Assembly: GCA_023055425.1 (NCBI GenBank)
Contig: JALGPY010000010.1
Location: 23,452,363-23,516,362, forward strand
Source: Linanthus parryae
Taxonomy: Eukaryota; Streptophyta; Magnoliopsida; Ericales; Polemoniaceae
DNA: 64,000 nt
Reading direction: 5' to 3'
Shown here: positions 34,526-47,414 of the stretch, piece after piece
Position numbering within the stretch: the first letter of the stretch is position 1
Layout: each line of letters begins with the position of its first letter
Notes under the pieces: model-generated
What the model was told of the DNA's origin: nothing
Databases searched by the model: none
The model's input: only the letters and a program-made list of their open reading frames with translations
Position numbers and translations under genes: made by a program

Positions 34526-37500
34526 GTACACTTTGAGTTGCTTCAGGCAACTAGATATCTTTCATGGGTATCAACCTCCATGATTTTCACATAAAGTGAT
34601 TCGTACGATCATTTGGTGTAACTAGTTACTTTCACATTCGTAGTCTTCTAGACTAAACGAAATGTCACAATCACTCTTACCAAAGAGATGATTTGTGGGT
34701 TATAATTATAACCATGAGAAATATTGATGTAACTTAGGCATCACTTGCACTATGGCATAATTCTCTTTCAATAGTCTCAAGCATTCAACCATTAGGGTGC
34801 GGACATTTGAATATATTATTCTATACGAACATGGATGCTATGAGCATATAAAGTACTTCAAGGTACTTCCCAAATATGCTCTATGCATTAACTGCAGAGC
34901 ATGTGTATATTTACACACACTAATTCAATATGGACATTGATGCTTCGAACATCACAAGTACTCTTGGTACTTATAATTATACTCCATGCACTGCTAAAAT
35001 GCAGAGTTTGTATCCTCTTGTCCATTATTGGTTGACTTTTGTCATGGCCAAATATTTAAGTCAACTTCATCCACTTCAAGTGGTAAATGGAAATCATATA
35101 TGATTTCAAGCGCTTTTCTAATTAAAGTATCATCAACCGTAAGATCATGAGATTAATCTCAAATTATGTACCTTAGCTTCTTCAAGAGCTTCATGCCTCT
35201 TCCAGGGCAATTTATTTTCCAACGTTGGCTTTGATCTAATGTTGATGATATCATATCTTTTCTCATAATCATGAGAATTATTCATATCTTGTGTTCTCAA
35301 TTTGGGACTTTAAATCGCACAAGATTTGGATGCTTTTGACATCCTCTTCTGGAGGATCATAATATTTGAACAAGCAATCCTTACATGCTACTGGCATGAT
35401 TTCAAACCAAATACTCATTAGTCAATTAGACTTCAGTCTATAATGGAACTTCTAACTTTACACCAGTATAGCTGGATGTAAATGAGATAAAAATAAAGTT
35501 CACGTCGTGCAATATGGTCTATCTCCCCCTCATGACGTGAAACTCATGACCGTAATAACTTCTCGATTTATGCTTCTAGCATAAAAAAATCCAAGCAGAC
35601 ATTAAAGTCATGCCATGCAATTTATCTCTCTATGAGATATGATATGTCACAGTTCCAATTTTCATATTCTCATAAACTCTAGTCACTACTACCATGCGAC
35701 GAGTTATTATTCATTGAGAAATATGTCGTGATTCTGACTTCCTTCAAGAAGTTTAATGAGATAATTTGGTCGTTCTCTCTGGGGAACGCAAGAGGTAGAA
35801 ATAATCCCCAAAAAAATCCTTGTGGGATTAGTATCAATTAATGAAATCTCTCAAAATTGGATCATAATATCCTCCATCAAGCATAAATGCTTCTATGAAT
35901 ATTTAGAATAACATGCTAAAGTTCTCAAAATAATCTCCGTGGAGGGAGGATAGCAAGTTTCATACTCTTCGTGAGGCTTCATACAATATTTAGATATTTC
36001 TAAATGTATGAATGATAACATCGAAACCACTGCAGGGGTTGATTGTTATATCTCAACCTCTTTTAGAGATTTTCAATGACAATTTCTATCCATAACCACA
36101 ACTTAGTCCGTTATCTTGTAGACTATTTGGACCATATGACATTCACTTCTGGGAATGTGGGTCAATTTTGGTTGGTCATTTTGAGAGACTATACGTCATT
36201 AACAAATATTCATCATAAATAGCAATATAACATCAAAACCACTTCAGGGGCTTGATTGTAATTTGATTATCTTCTTTCCCATTGATACAAAAATACAACG
36301 CATCAACTAGGCGTTGGTTTGGCGATGTAACCATCAAGCCTTATGCGTTCCCTCATAAAGATATCTTCGTAAAGAATGCCCTCTTTCTCCAAATGATTTG
36401 AAGTTTGATTCATGGAGTCATAGCTCTAAAGATGCCAAGCAACTAGAAGCTTCTCAAATAACCCAATAAAGCTCCAGAACGCAACAAAGTTCATAGGGGA
36501 TGCTCTTTTTGCAACTATTGATGCATTTATTTTCTCCCCCTGTTTTTATGCAGTCTTTCTCTTTCGGATAAATCATAAAGATGCACTTCAATATATGACA
36601 ATGGACGTGCATATCATTGCAACTTGAGTCCATGACTGCAGCGATTATTGTGACACCATAGATTGGTTCACTTAAGAAAATGCGTCACCATTTTCTTAAA
36701 AAAATTGTTGTAGAGTAGGCATTTGCTTCTGGAAATGCTCTACAGTCCATTTCTCAACAAGGGACCAACTTATCATAATGTTGATCATTAAATCTTTCGC
36801 ATTACTCCACAGGAGTGTCCATTTGATAATATGCTATAACTCTTGGTCATAACATGTATTTCACAACTTCTGGCATGAAATACAACATATATCAATATCA
36901 ACTGCTTTAAGAGTCTACCATTCAAAGATTGTGTACTCATATCATGAGGAGGCCATAATAAAAAAAAATCCTCTTAAGGGAGGATGACTCATCTTTGCAA
37001 TGATCAAAACAACAAGCTCATATTCATCCATTCACAATCGCTTGAGCCTTTCATATGAGTGGCTTGTGGAAACAGAATGAGTTGTACTTCTGGTACACGA
37101 TCAGGATTCTGGCCTTTTCTAGCAGTGTTTATTTTTTTGAATTGAACTTCGGGTTCAATGGTTCTGAGAAAATAGCCTCAACTTTATCAAAATTTTTTGA
37201 CTTCGGGTCATAAAATACCTCATAACTGCATTATATGAGTAATTAAATATGTCCAACAAATATTAATGTGGACTAAGAACTTCTTCCAGAGGTTCTTTCG
37301 ACAAAATAGAGATCTTCTTCCCGAGTTTAATCTCTTTTAGAGATTTTTCACATTCACAACCATGACCGCCTCTATCGTCACGTGAATTTCGACCGGATAT
37401 AACAAAGTGATTCGCTTCTGGGAATGCACTACCATTCACTCATGGGAATGGGGTCGAATTAGTCGGTCCTGAACAATGGCTATAGTTTAAATGTCATAAC

Positions 37501-38680
37501 TTCAAGTTATTGACAATGTAACTTCCTTTCACAACTTCTGGTGTGAAAAATTTCTTTGCCGCTAGCAATATCAATTGCTTTTTATACTTGCCATTGTATG
37601 GTATACAAGTCTCTCCAGGAGATCTTTTGACATAACTTTATAACATCATGTTATAATTTCTTCATGTTTTTCATAACTTTTGGTATGAAAACGATTTTAC
37701 TCGCATGCAAATAGCGTATGTCCATTAAATAATCATGGACTAAGAACATCTTCTGGATGCTCTTCAGGGGGATTAATCAATTATCAATTTTGTATATATC
37801 TCTTCAGGAGAAGTGTCATAACTGCAGGTTATGATCAATACATCATGTAATTCGTAACTCCAAGTACGATACAAACTTACGCCCCTTATGTCCAGTATAA
37901 GCAATGGACTTAAAATCTCTTCTGGAGATTTTACTTTGACCAATAATCAACAAAGATCAAGAGTGTAGAAAAAAAAATTATGTACAAGTAAAGAAAAAGA
38001 AAAAGAACTGAACACGACCTCTTCAGGAGGGTGGATCATTATTTGAATTGTAGCAATCTCTGTAGGAGATCACTATTTATAATATTTCATAACTTCAGGT
38101 TATGAAAGTCATAACTACAAGTTATGATTGATGTAATGTAATTCGTTACTCCAAGAACAAATTACATGGCTAGACATGTGTGTCAATAGCCTCTACGAAA
38201 ACTCTTCTGGAGTTTCGTTTTTGATCCATTATAAGTATATAAAAAAAAATGAAATGCAGAAAATTAAAGTGCATAAAAGTAAAATAAACTAAAGAACACA
38301 TAACGCTACCTCTTCAGGAGGCTTGGTAATAACAAGCGTTTTAGATGTTTCAGACATCTCTTCAGAGGATGTAGTGATAATACCTATGACTTCAGGTCAT
38401 AAAAAAATATTATTGTAACTTAGCCGCCTATATAAAACCTATGACTTCAGGTCATAAAAAATACCTATGACTTCAGGTCATAAAAAAAATATTATTGTAA
38501 CTTCAGGTTACAATCAAATATTATGTAGCTCATAAATTCAGGTGTGAAAACATAATTTCTGTAAGCGTATGAAAAGCTTAAACCATCGATAGTGGTCATG
38601 TATTACGACCTCTTCCGGAGGTTCCGTCGGATTATGACCTCTTCTGGAGGTTTTTAGAGAACAACCTCTTCAGAAGGTTT
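34526..38680 (-). repeat. Array of dozens of short hairpins with a conserved pentaloop
   Basis: Over 4.1 kb the sequence is studded with perfect short inverted repeats with arms of 4-9 bp, a 5-base loop and a C-G closing pair. The loop is mostly TTCNG/A on the plus strand (YNGAA on the minus, transcript strand). Examples: 34536-34552, 34641-34655, 34956-34972, 35341-35357, 35384-35398, 35569-35583, 37083-37097, 37141-37159, 37817-37833, 37913-37931, 38085-38107, 38109-38127, 38199-38215, 38494-38514. Arm sequences differ from hairpin to hairpin while the loop stays similar, so these are not copies of one palindrome. Longer-looped ones also occur (36145, 36860, 37530, 37670). Confidence 0.85.
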
Positions 38681-39739
38681 AAATAATAACATAAAAAAAA
38701 TATCTTCCAGAAACATGTATGTTCTTCAACAGAAAAAACAAATAAATAATATGATATACGACATAAACTTTGTGAACTAAAGTAATTAATACTCAGAATA
38801 AGTAGCCATACACACATTTGAACAATCACTGCCACATTGATTGTACATTAGCTAATTGATAAAAAACATATTAATCTCGTTGTGAGTTGGTAACCAAACA
38901 ACCCATTAACTAAAACACATATTATCACGTAACATAACAGATCAAATATTACATCCTCTAAATTGTCAAGGACACACGATTGCAAAAGATTTGATGTTCC
39001 TTTCTTTGTCATGCCAAATACTGTTTATACGAATGTTCAAAAACAAAACTTGCATAACATACATATAGACCATGTATCTACCCAAAAGTGGTGCGAAGCT
39101 TTTAAGGAACACAGATTCTACTCTAGCCAACACTAACTCTGTTTTTATTCTAATATATTTCTCTTTTTGTAAAATAAGAACTTAATAAAAATAAATAGAG
39201 ATAAATAATCAATAAACAAACACCTAGGCTAAAAATCCTAAGTCATGTTCATAGCCTTTTTCTTGGCTATCAAAAACTACTGGTAAGTACTGTGTCCCTT
39301 AGGTGACATCCAGGAAAAAAAAACTAGGTACTTTTCTCAAAGAAAAGCTAGGTACACAATTTATTTTCAGATTTAAACAAGTGCTATTAGAGAGATGACA
39401 TCATCATGCAATTTCTTCAACAACTTATGGATAAGCAGGAAGTTGGACGTTTGATTCGGGGCGGTGACTTCGGTATGCTAAGCCTACCCAAGCCTACTGG
39501 ATCCCTTTGACCCATTCTTTTGAAGCAATACATAATAAAAAAAAATCATAATATGAACATACTACCTCTGTTCAAATCACGTAGGACATCCAAAACCGAA
39601 AAATTAATTTTTCCGTTTGGGTGTTCTTTTCTGATTTACAAAACTAAAACCCATAATCCAAACATATACCTGTTATTTGGTAGATCCCTCTTATTAATAT
39701 ATCTTCTCCGACTGATTGATGCGGAGCTGGTTAGAGCAA
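38681..39739 (-). other. 5' interior of the non-autonomous element
   Basis: AT-rich, no reading frame of note, and almost no hairpins of the array type. It lies between the primer-binding site and the hairpin array and probably serves as leader. Confidence 0.6.
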
Positions 39740-39752
39740 CGTGCTGATAACG
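39740..39752 (-). promoter_or_regulatory. Primer-binding site of the non-autonomous element
   Basis: The minus strand reads CGTTATCAGCACG directly after the 5' LTR, a form common in plant copia elements. Confidence 0.75.
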
Positions 39753-39956
39753 TGTTGTAAGACGAGATCTAAGATGAGAGAAGAAATAAAGAGAAACAAG
39801 GTGTAGGGAGAATAGTGATGATAGATGATATTATTCTCCAACCCTAGGCCTCCTTATATAGGCATTAGGGTGGGCTAATGGGCCAATAACAATGTACAAC
39901 GGGCTTACAAGATGTGGTGGATATTCACCAATAAACTAGCCCAATATTTCATAACA
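39753..39956 (-). repeat. 5' LTR of the non-autonomous element
   Basis: 204 bp, identical to 33640-33843 except for G instead of T in CCCTAGGCC. Confidence 0.93.
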
Positions 39957-42900
39957 TATATATATATATATATATTTACTAGTAGAAACGATATTTAATT
40001 GCAACTTTTGTTAGTAGAATAAATATAGGCATACCAAATCTAACTAGTTAGAAACCACAATCTATTCTTATCTTATCAATTTAAACATGTAACTAGCTCT
40101 TTTTATTCATATCAATTGTTCTCCTTCAAAATTAAACACCCAAACCACTTCATTTTGTTAAAGGTTAATATAACTACAATTTGTTATGATGAATAATTGC
40201 ATGTTGTATAATCCACAACAAGATCCCCCCTACGTTTTCACATGCCATAACATGTTTTTAAATTTTCAGAAAGTACAAGACATCCCCCTACCAAAACTAT
40301 GGACAGTTTAAATAAAAGACAATCTATACCCCAAGTTTTATGAAAACACACTTTCACCCCCTTTTACATAAACTATAAAATTGATCAACCTAAACCCGGA
40401 TCCGTGCCTCAATATATGATTTTGATTATATAATATGAACTAGGGAGTGATTTAGAGATTATGTAACACCCCCACCTCTCAGAGCTGGAGAATATACCAG
40501 AAGACCCCGAGACTCGTGGGAGTGTCCTCCGCTAAGGCACGGGAATGCCTCAGCAAGGAGTCAAAGTCTAACGGTTCTGTTAAGAGACAGAATTAAAGAA
40601 ACTGAAAACTAAATCAAACTTACTATTATACTTTGAGTACTTCTAAGTGATTGACTATATCCCCATATTCCCACGTCCTCGAAGACACTCAAGCCAGGAC
40701 CTTGTCACATTGACACATATAACACAGATAGAATAACGGTAAATTATAACTCATGGAATCCTCAATAATCCATAACCATCACAACCATACCAGCCTTATA
40801 CGGAGGATCCCGAATCCCACCACCCAGAGGGTCGTGAAACAAGATTCACTTCCGACAAGGAAGGTTTAATCAATCCATCAAGACAAACTAGACCTTTAGT
40901 GTGCACACCCCCTACTGGACATTAGTCCAGAGAGTAGTACTAGTTGCCTACTATGTCCGAAGACAATTCCCAGTTGTCCGAAGACAACACAACGTCCGAA
41001 GACGATTCCCAGTTGTCCGAAGACAACACAATGTCCGAAGACGATCATACCACCACATATCACAACTAGGAACTATATGATTCATATGAGTGCTATCATC
41101 TTATAGTAAGACATGCACTAGAACAAGCATACATATGCATACCTGATATCCAGCCTAGTTTCCTAATCAGCATAGCTGATTTCATAATCTAGCAAACATT
41201 ATTCAATTCCAACATATATGCTATTAACACTTGTCCTCAAAGTAACGAGGAATGCACAATGCAGATGTTATGTTGATTGTCCCGCCAGGATTACTATTTT
41301 TCCCATGACAACTCAGTCTCTTCAATACAGTCTCAGACTGTGCCTGAACCTCCCAATGATACTCAATGAAGTCTATAAATATACAAATATGATTCCTATA
41401 CCTTCCTGATATACTCAGTTTTGAATTCTATAACTTTCACTTATTTACATTCAGGTTCCTGTAGCTTAACAAAACTACAAAAAAGTCCCTACAGTTGACT
41501 TTTAGTCGATTTCAACCCAGATAGGTGTATACTAGCTCCAAATATTATGAAACTGGTACATAGGCAAGAGGTCATGCCTAGAGTTAGGATTTTACAGTCA
41601 AATTCAAATTATTACAAAATTACCGATTTGCCCCTCCTATATAGCTCAGCCAAACTACGGTTTTCAGAAAGTTGAACTTGGTCAAACTTGACCCGTAGAC
41701 TTAAAATGTTATTCCGAACAACTTTCGAGAAGGATATTTTGGTCAACTAGTTCATCTTACAAGTCAAATGACACGTAAATGAGAAGAAACAAACAGACCT
41801 CCGATTCATTTAGCGGTCATGAAGATACTGCGATCCTTATGATATGTCAAACTTCAGGATGATGATAACTTAGTTCCAATGGACATTCACTACCACTTTA
41901 ACCAGCATCTGGGTGTGTTTAGATACATGGCTAAGCTAGCACATGATCATAGCTTTGTAGCTGGCAAAGTTAGGAGGACTGAGGTTTAAGATTTGATCAA
42001 ATTGGTTTAGTATTACTCATGATACAGCAGCCACAAAGTGGCAAAGAAAATCCAGGGCAAAAACTTGTGAGCCAACATTGGCCACATGTAGAAACTTCTA
42101 ATCTGATACCAAGAATGATTTATTATTTTATTTTTATTTCTTTTGTTTGTTTATTATTTTCTTAAAGCAGGATATTGGAGCTTGAATGCTCAAGATTACA
42201 ATAAAGATAAAAGTCATTTCACCAAGACAGTAGTTAGAAATATTCTTGGCAATTTGGTTGAAATCCCAGGGCAGTGCATTATGCTTCATGAAAAATAGAT
42301 ACAACCACCTTCAACACAATTTTCAGGAGCTCGAAGGTTCGCATTAAGAGACAAATAAACTTGCAAATTGCAGTATTACGTGTATGGAACAAACAGGATC
42401 AAACAGAGATTCATTTGACTTATTAATGATCAAGTTACAAAGATCACAATTTTGTCGAAAATCACAGGTTCAAGTACGACAGTTCATAGCAAAGTTCCGT
42501 AACCATTTCAACCCATTTTGAAGAGATTTAGAGACTCATTTAGGAGAAGAAATCAATATGAAAATTCTAGTATCAATCACTCGGAATAAACAGTAACAGT
42601 TATCTCCTAAGATTATTCACTTAGGTGGTAGCTACAGGGACAACAAAAATGGATTAAGTCTGAGACTCTATAGTTCACAATCAAGAACAAGTAATCCCCC
42701 TTAATGTTGTAGAGGGGAGTGTGATGAATCAAATGCACCCAGAAGCAAGACAAGATATCAACGAGAGAAGAGGTACAGAACTCCAAGAACAGGACACAAC
42801 TATCACCGTAAAAACGATGACTTTCAGTTAAAAGAAAGCACGAGAGATGATTTTACCATGCTCCGACAAACAATGGAAGAAACCGGCGAGTTCCTTGCCA

Positions 42901-43274
42901 GTTTCCGGCGACAGTTGGGATTCTCGACGAGTCATGCCCAAAAATGGGATTTAGGGGTTCGCCGTTTTCCTGATCACTTGTTTGCTGTCATCTCTAATTG
43001 ACCTAGGGCTTTCACTCAGCAGGTGACAGAGAGCTTCCCACAGCGGCAGCTCCGCAAATAGTGAGGTAATGGTGGTGGTGTTGTGGTTGTGGCCGTGGTG
43101 TTGGTGTTGGTGTCTTATTCATCCAAAAAAATGGAGGATGGAGGATTAGGGGTGAAGTATAAATAAGGATGGGCTGGTGCTGAATCATACCATGGGCTAG
43201 CTGAGGTGTTGCCACCTATGTAGGTTATGTGGCAAAATTTTAGAGTGTGAAAATGAGAGTTTTCACATTGGGGT

Positions 43275-44531
43275 TGTCACGACCCGTACCTTTTTTTTTC
43301 GCTTTAAGTTGATTACGAATTTGTCAGAGTAGAACGCGCACTTTTCGGCCGCGACGGAAATACGAACCTTTTTCGCTTTTAGATAAAATATAGCGGAAGC
43401 TTTAGAAATAAACAACTCTTTTCATTTTCAATCAAAATCATCATTTTCCTATTCATTTGAACAATAAACGTTTACAAATCTCTAATAAAAGAATATTAAC
43501 AAATATTACAATTAATATGAAAATGCCGTAATCTAAGCACGTCTATAGTCTTCGATCCATCCGTTCCGGTACCTGTAATTATTTTAAGGTGAGCAAAAAG
43601 CCCAGTAGGTACCGCCTAACCACTGGCGTAGAAATATAATAATCATTTAAACTGTAACATCGATCACGAATCACATAATTATCATGCTTTATACTTCATG
43701 CGAATAACAAACAATAACTTAACAATCAACATATAAGCAGATAATCATGTGCATAGACCGTAATTACAGTAGACGTGAGAACTATATTTCCCCTACCTTA
43801 ATATCATCTTCACGATAACAGCATTGAAATGATATGAAAAACTCCGAATCTTTTATCTCAGAATATTCTCAATATATCTCTAGTGCATCCCTATCTCTCT
43901 CTCACTTATCAGTAGTTAAATTGAATCTGGAAAGAGAAATAACTATAGCACTGAACCCTATTTATAGAAGTCAACGACCAATCAGATCGCGACGAGTCAC
44001 AGGGACACATGTCTCACATGCAATGAAAGCTGTGCCACACGACGACACGTGTCGCCTGTGTGTCACACATGGATAAGGATGGCCTCAGAGCATGACACAT
44101 AACCCCCTTACGTGTCGCGCATGCAGGGACAGTCGCAGATATTGTGACACATGTCCCTCTGCGTGTCACACATTCATTCGGCTAAATATAAATGCTTATC
44201 CTCAACCACCGCGTCAAATAAACATGTAATTTAGTCATGTCAAGCATTTAACAAGCCACATATCGCGAGATGCATAAACAATACTTAATTATCACTTAAA
44301 CTAGTGATTAGAACTAATTAACACTCAAACATTAGCACTAATTAACACTTAAACTAGTGATTAGCACTAATCATTCCCTAATTTTTTTTATCTTTAATTC
44401 AGAAATAGAATAAGAAATTGTGACTTTCGGTGTCTTTCTAGACGAGCTTAACATTTATAGTTTAGCAGTTATGAATAGATCTATCAGAAAGCTAAATTCT
44501 TAAACATGAAATAAAGTGAAGTAATATAACT
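43275..44531 (-). repeat. LTR copy A1
   Basis: 1257 bp, diverged from the B type. Relative to B its U3 end on the minus strand lacks about the first 30 bases, so it ends ATATAACT on the plus strand instead of TTATTACA. Confidence 0.88.
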
Positions 44532-45183
44532 TGTCACGACCCGTATCTTTTTCTCTTTACGTTGATTAATAATACATCAGAGTAAACGCGTCATTTTTAG
44601 GCCGCGACGGAAATACGAACCTTTTGGCTTTTGAATAAAAATAGCGGAAGCTTAGAAATAGACAACTCTTTTCAATTTGAATGAAAAACGTCATTTTCCT
44701 ATTCAATTGAGCAATATCGTTTACAATTATCCAATAAAAGAATCTTGACAAATATTACAATTAATTTGCAAACGCTATAAATCTAGCCCGTCTATAGTCT
44801 CGAATCGACCCGTTCCGGTACCTGTAGATATTTTAGGGTGAGCAAAAAGCCCAGTAGGTACCGCCTAACCACTGGCGTAGAAATATAATAATCAATTAAA
44901 CTGTAACATCGCGAATCACATAATTATCAAGCTTTAGACATCATGCGAATAACAAACAATAACTTAACAATCAACATATAAGCATATAATCATGTATAGA
45001 CCGTAATTACAGTAGACGTGAAAACTATATTTCCCCTACCTCAATAATAGCTTCAGGATAACAGCTTTGAAATGATACAAGTAGCTCCTAATCTCTTATC
45101 TCGGAATATTCCCAGTATCTCTCTATCTCACTTATCGGTAGTTGAATCGAATCTGGAATGAGAAATAACTAAAGCACTAGCCT

Positions 45184-45394
45184 CTATTTATAGAAGTCAA
45201 CGACCAATCAGATCGCGACGAGTCACAGGGACACATGTCGTGCATGCACTGAAAGCTGTGCCACACAACGACACGTGTTGCCTGTGTGTCACACATGGAT
45301 AAGGATGGCCTCAGAGCGTGACACATAACCCCCCCTACGTGTCGCGCATGCAGGGAAAGTCGCAGATGTTGTGACACGTGTCCCTCTACGTGTC
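45184..45394 (-). promoter_or_regulatory. LTR promoter with TATA box and ACGTG cluster
   Basis: On the minus strand a TATA box, CTATAAATAG (45184-45193), is preceded within about 200 bp by four ACGTG elements at 45272-45277, 45337-45343, 45373-45382 and 45388-45394. Three of these include ACGTGTC. ACGTGTC is the ABA-response element core and CACGTG the G-box in plants. The same arrangement recurs in B2 and B3. Confidence 0.6.
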
Positions 45395-45513
45395 AAACAT
45401 TTATTTGGCCAAATCTAAATGCTTATCCTCAACTACCGCGTCAAATAAACATGTAATTTACTCACGTCAAGCATATAAAAAGCCACATATCACAAGATGC
45501 ATAAACAATACTT

Positions 45514-45631
45514 AATTAACACTTAAACTAAAGATTATCACTAACTAACACTTAAACTAGTAATTAGCACTAATTAACACTTAAACTAGTGGTTAGCACT
45601 AATTAACACTTAAACTAGTGATTAGCACTAA
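45514..45631. repeat. 29-bp minisatellite in the B LTR
   Basis: About four copies of a unit like TTAACACTTAAACTAGTG followed by ATTAGCACTAA. A-type LTRs have two to three copies. Confidence 0.88.
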
Positions 45632-45812
45632 TCATTCCCTAATTATTTTTATCTTTAATTTAGAAATAGAATAAGAAATTATGACTTTCGGTGTATTTCT
45701 GGTCGAGCTTAACATTTATAGTTTAGTAATTATGAGTACATCTATCAACTACTAAACAATTAAATATGAAATAAACAGATGTAACATAAGCTTAAGAAAT
45801 GCAGTTATTACA

Positions 45813-46157
45813 TTCTTCCCTCCTTAATAAAATTTCGTCCTCGAAATTTGAATTTTAATTATAGTGGGTTTCTATTTCAAAAATCATTCTTATCATGACA
45901 TAAACAATCTCATCACTTTTGCATAGCCAGACAGCATGCCTACAACACTCCCCTTGCGCCCCGGCATACCTCGCTTGGATCAAGTTAGCCAAGACCGAGT
46001 CCCGTGCGTAGGTGACGAGCGATGCAGGTACCACACTCTACCCCAAAACGTATCCGGCATACCTCGCTTGGATCAAGTTAGCCAAGACCGAGTCCCGGGC
46101 GCAAATGTCGGGTAAGGTGGATTTAACACACCGGGCTGGCACCGCTCTGATACCAAA
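45813..46157 (-). other. Internal domain 1 of the array
   Basis: 345 bp. On the minus strand it has primer-binding site TGGTATCAGAGC (46144-46155) and polypurine tract AAGGAGGGAAGAA (45813-45825), preceded by a CGAGGACGAAATT word typical of Tekay 3' ends. A 44-bp block occurs twice (45961-46004 and 46054-46097). No coding capacity. Confidence 0.9.
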
Positions 46158-47414
46158 TGTCACGACCCGTACCTTTTTTTTTCGCTTTAAGTTGATTACG
46201 AATTTGTCAGAGTAGAACGCGCACTTTTCGGCCGCGACGGAAATACGAACCTTTTTCGCTTTTAGATAAAATATAGCGGAAGCTTTAGAAATAAACAACT
46301 CTTTTCATTTTCAATCAAAATCATCATTTTCCTATTCATTTGAACAATAAACGTTTACAAATCTCTAATAAAAGAATATTAACAAATATTACAATTAATA
46401 TGAAAATGCCGTAATCTAAGCACGTCTATAGTCTTCGATCCATCCGTTCCGGTACCTGTAATTATTTTAAGGTGAGCAAAAAGCCCAGTAGGTACCGCCT
46501 AACCACTGGCGTAGAAATATAATAATCATTTAAACTGTAACATCGATCACGAATCACATAATTATCATGCTTTATACTTCATGCGAATAACAAACAATAA
46601 CTTAACAATCAACATATAAGCAGATAATCATGTGCATAGACCGTAATTACAGTAGACGTGAGAACTATATTTCCCCTACCTTAATATCATCTTCACGATA
46701 ACAGCATTGAAATGATATGAAAAACTCCGAATCTTTTATCTCAGAATATTCTCAATATATCTCTAGTGCATCCCTATCTCTCTCTCACTTATCAGTAGTT
46801 AAATTGAATCTGGAAAGAGAAATAACTATAGCACTGAACCCTATTTATAGAAGTCAACGACCAATCAGATCGCGACGAGTCACAGGGACACATGTCTCAC
46901 ATGCAATGAAAGCTGTGCCACACGACGACACGTGTCGCCTGTGTGTCACACATGGATAAGGATGGCCTCAGAGCATGACACATAACCCCCTTACGTGTCG
47001 CGCATGCAGGGACAGTCGCAGATATTGTGACACATGTCCCTCTGCGTGTCACACATTCATTCGGCTAAATATAAATGCTTATCCTCAACCACCGCGTCAA
47101 ATAAACATGTAATTTAGTCATGTCAAGCATTTAACAAGCCACATATCGCGAGATGCATAAACAATACTTAATTATCACTTAAACTAGTGATTAGAACTAA
47201 TTAACACTCAAACATTAGCACTAATTAACACTTAAACTAGTGATTAGCACTAATCATTCCCTAATTTTTTTTATCTTTAATTTAGAAATAGAATAAGAAA
47301 TTGTGACTTTCGGTGTCTTTCTAGACGAGCTTAACATTTATAGTTTAGCAGTTATGAATAGATCTATCAGAAAGCTAAATTCTTAAACATGAAATAAAGT
47401 GAAGTAATATAACT
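46158..47414 (-). repeat. LTR copy A2
   Basis: 1257 bp, essentially identical to A1; I noticed a single difference (TTTAATTTAG versus TTTAATTCAG). Confidence 0.9.

Larger units (their letters stand above)
33640..39956 (-). mobile_element. Young non-autonomous copia-like LTR element
   Basis: The element has 204-bp LTRs (33640-33843 and 39753-39956) that differ at one base by my reading, and the target duplication TATAT (33635-33639 and 39957-39961). The minus strand gives primer-binding site CGTTATCAGCACG at the high end and polypurine tract AAGGGGGAG at the low end, both copia-like. The 5.9-kb interior has no gag or pol trace and no frame above about 75 codons. Near-identical LTRs mean recent insertion, so the lack of genes is a family property rather than decay. 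It must have been mobilised in trans. Confidence 0.9.
44532..45812 (-). repeat. LTR copy B1
   Basis: 1281 bp, complete TG...CA. It contains the promoter-like region at 45184-45394 and a 29-bp minisatellite. Confidence 0.92.

Noticed and set aside
43834..44076. 80-codon frame repeated exactly at 46717-46959
   Set aside because: Exact repetition comes from the duplicated A-type LTR, not from a gene family.
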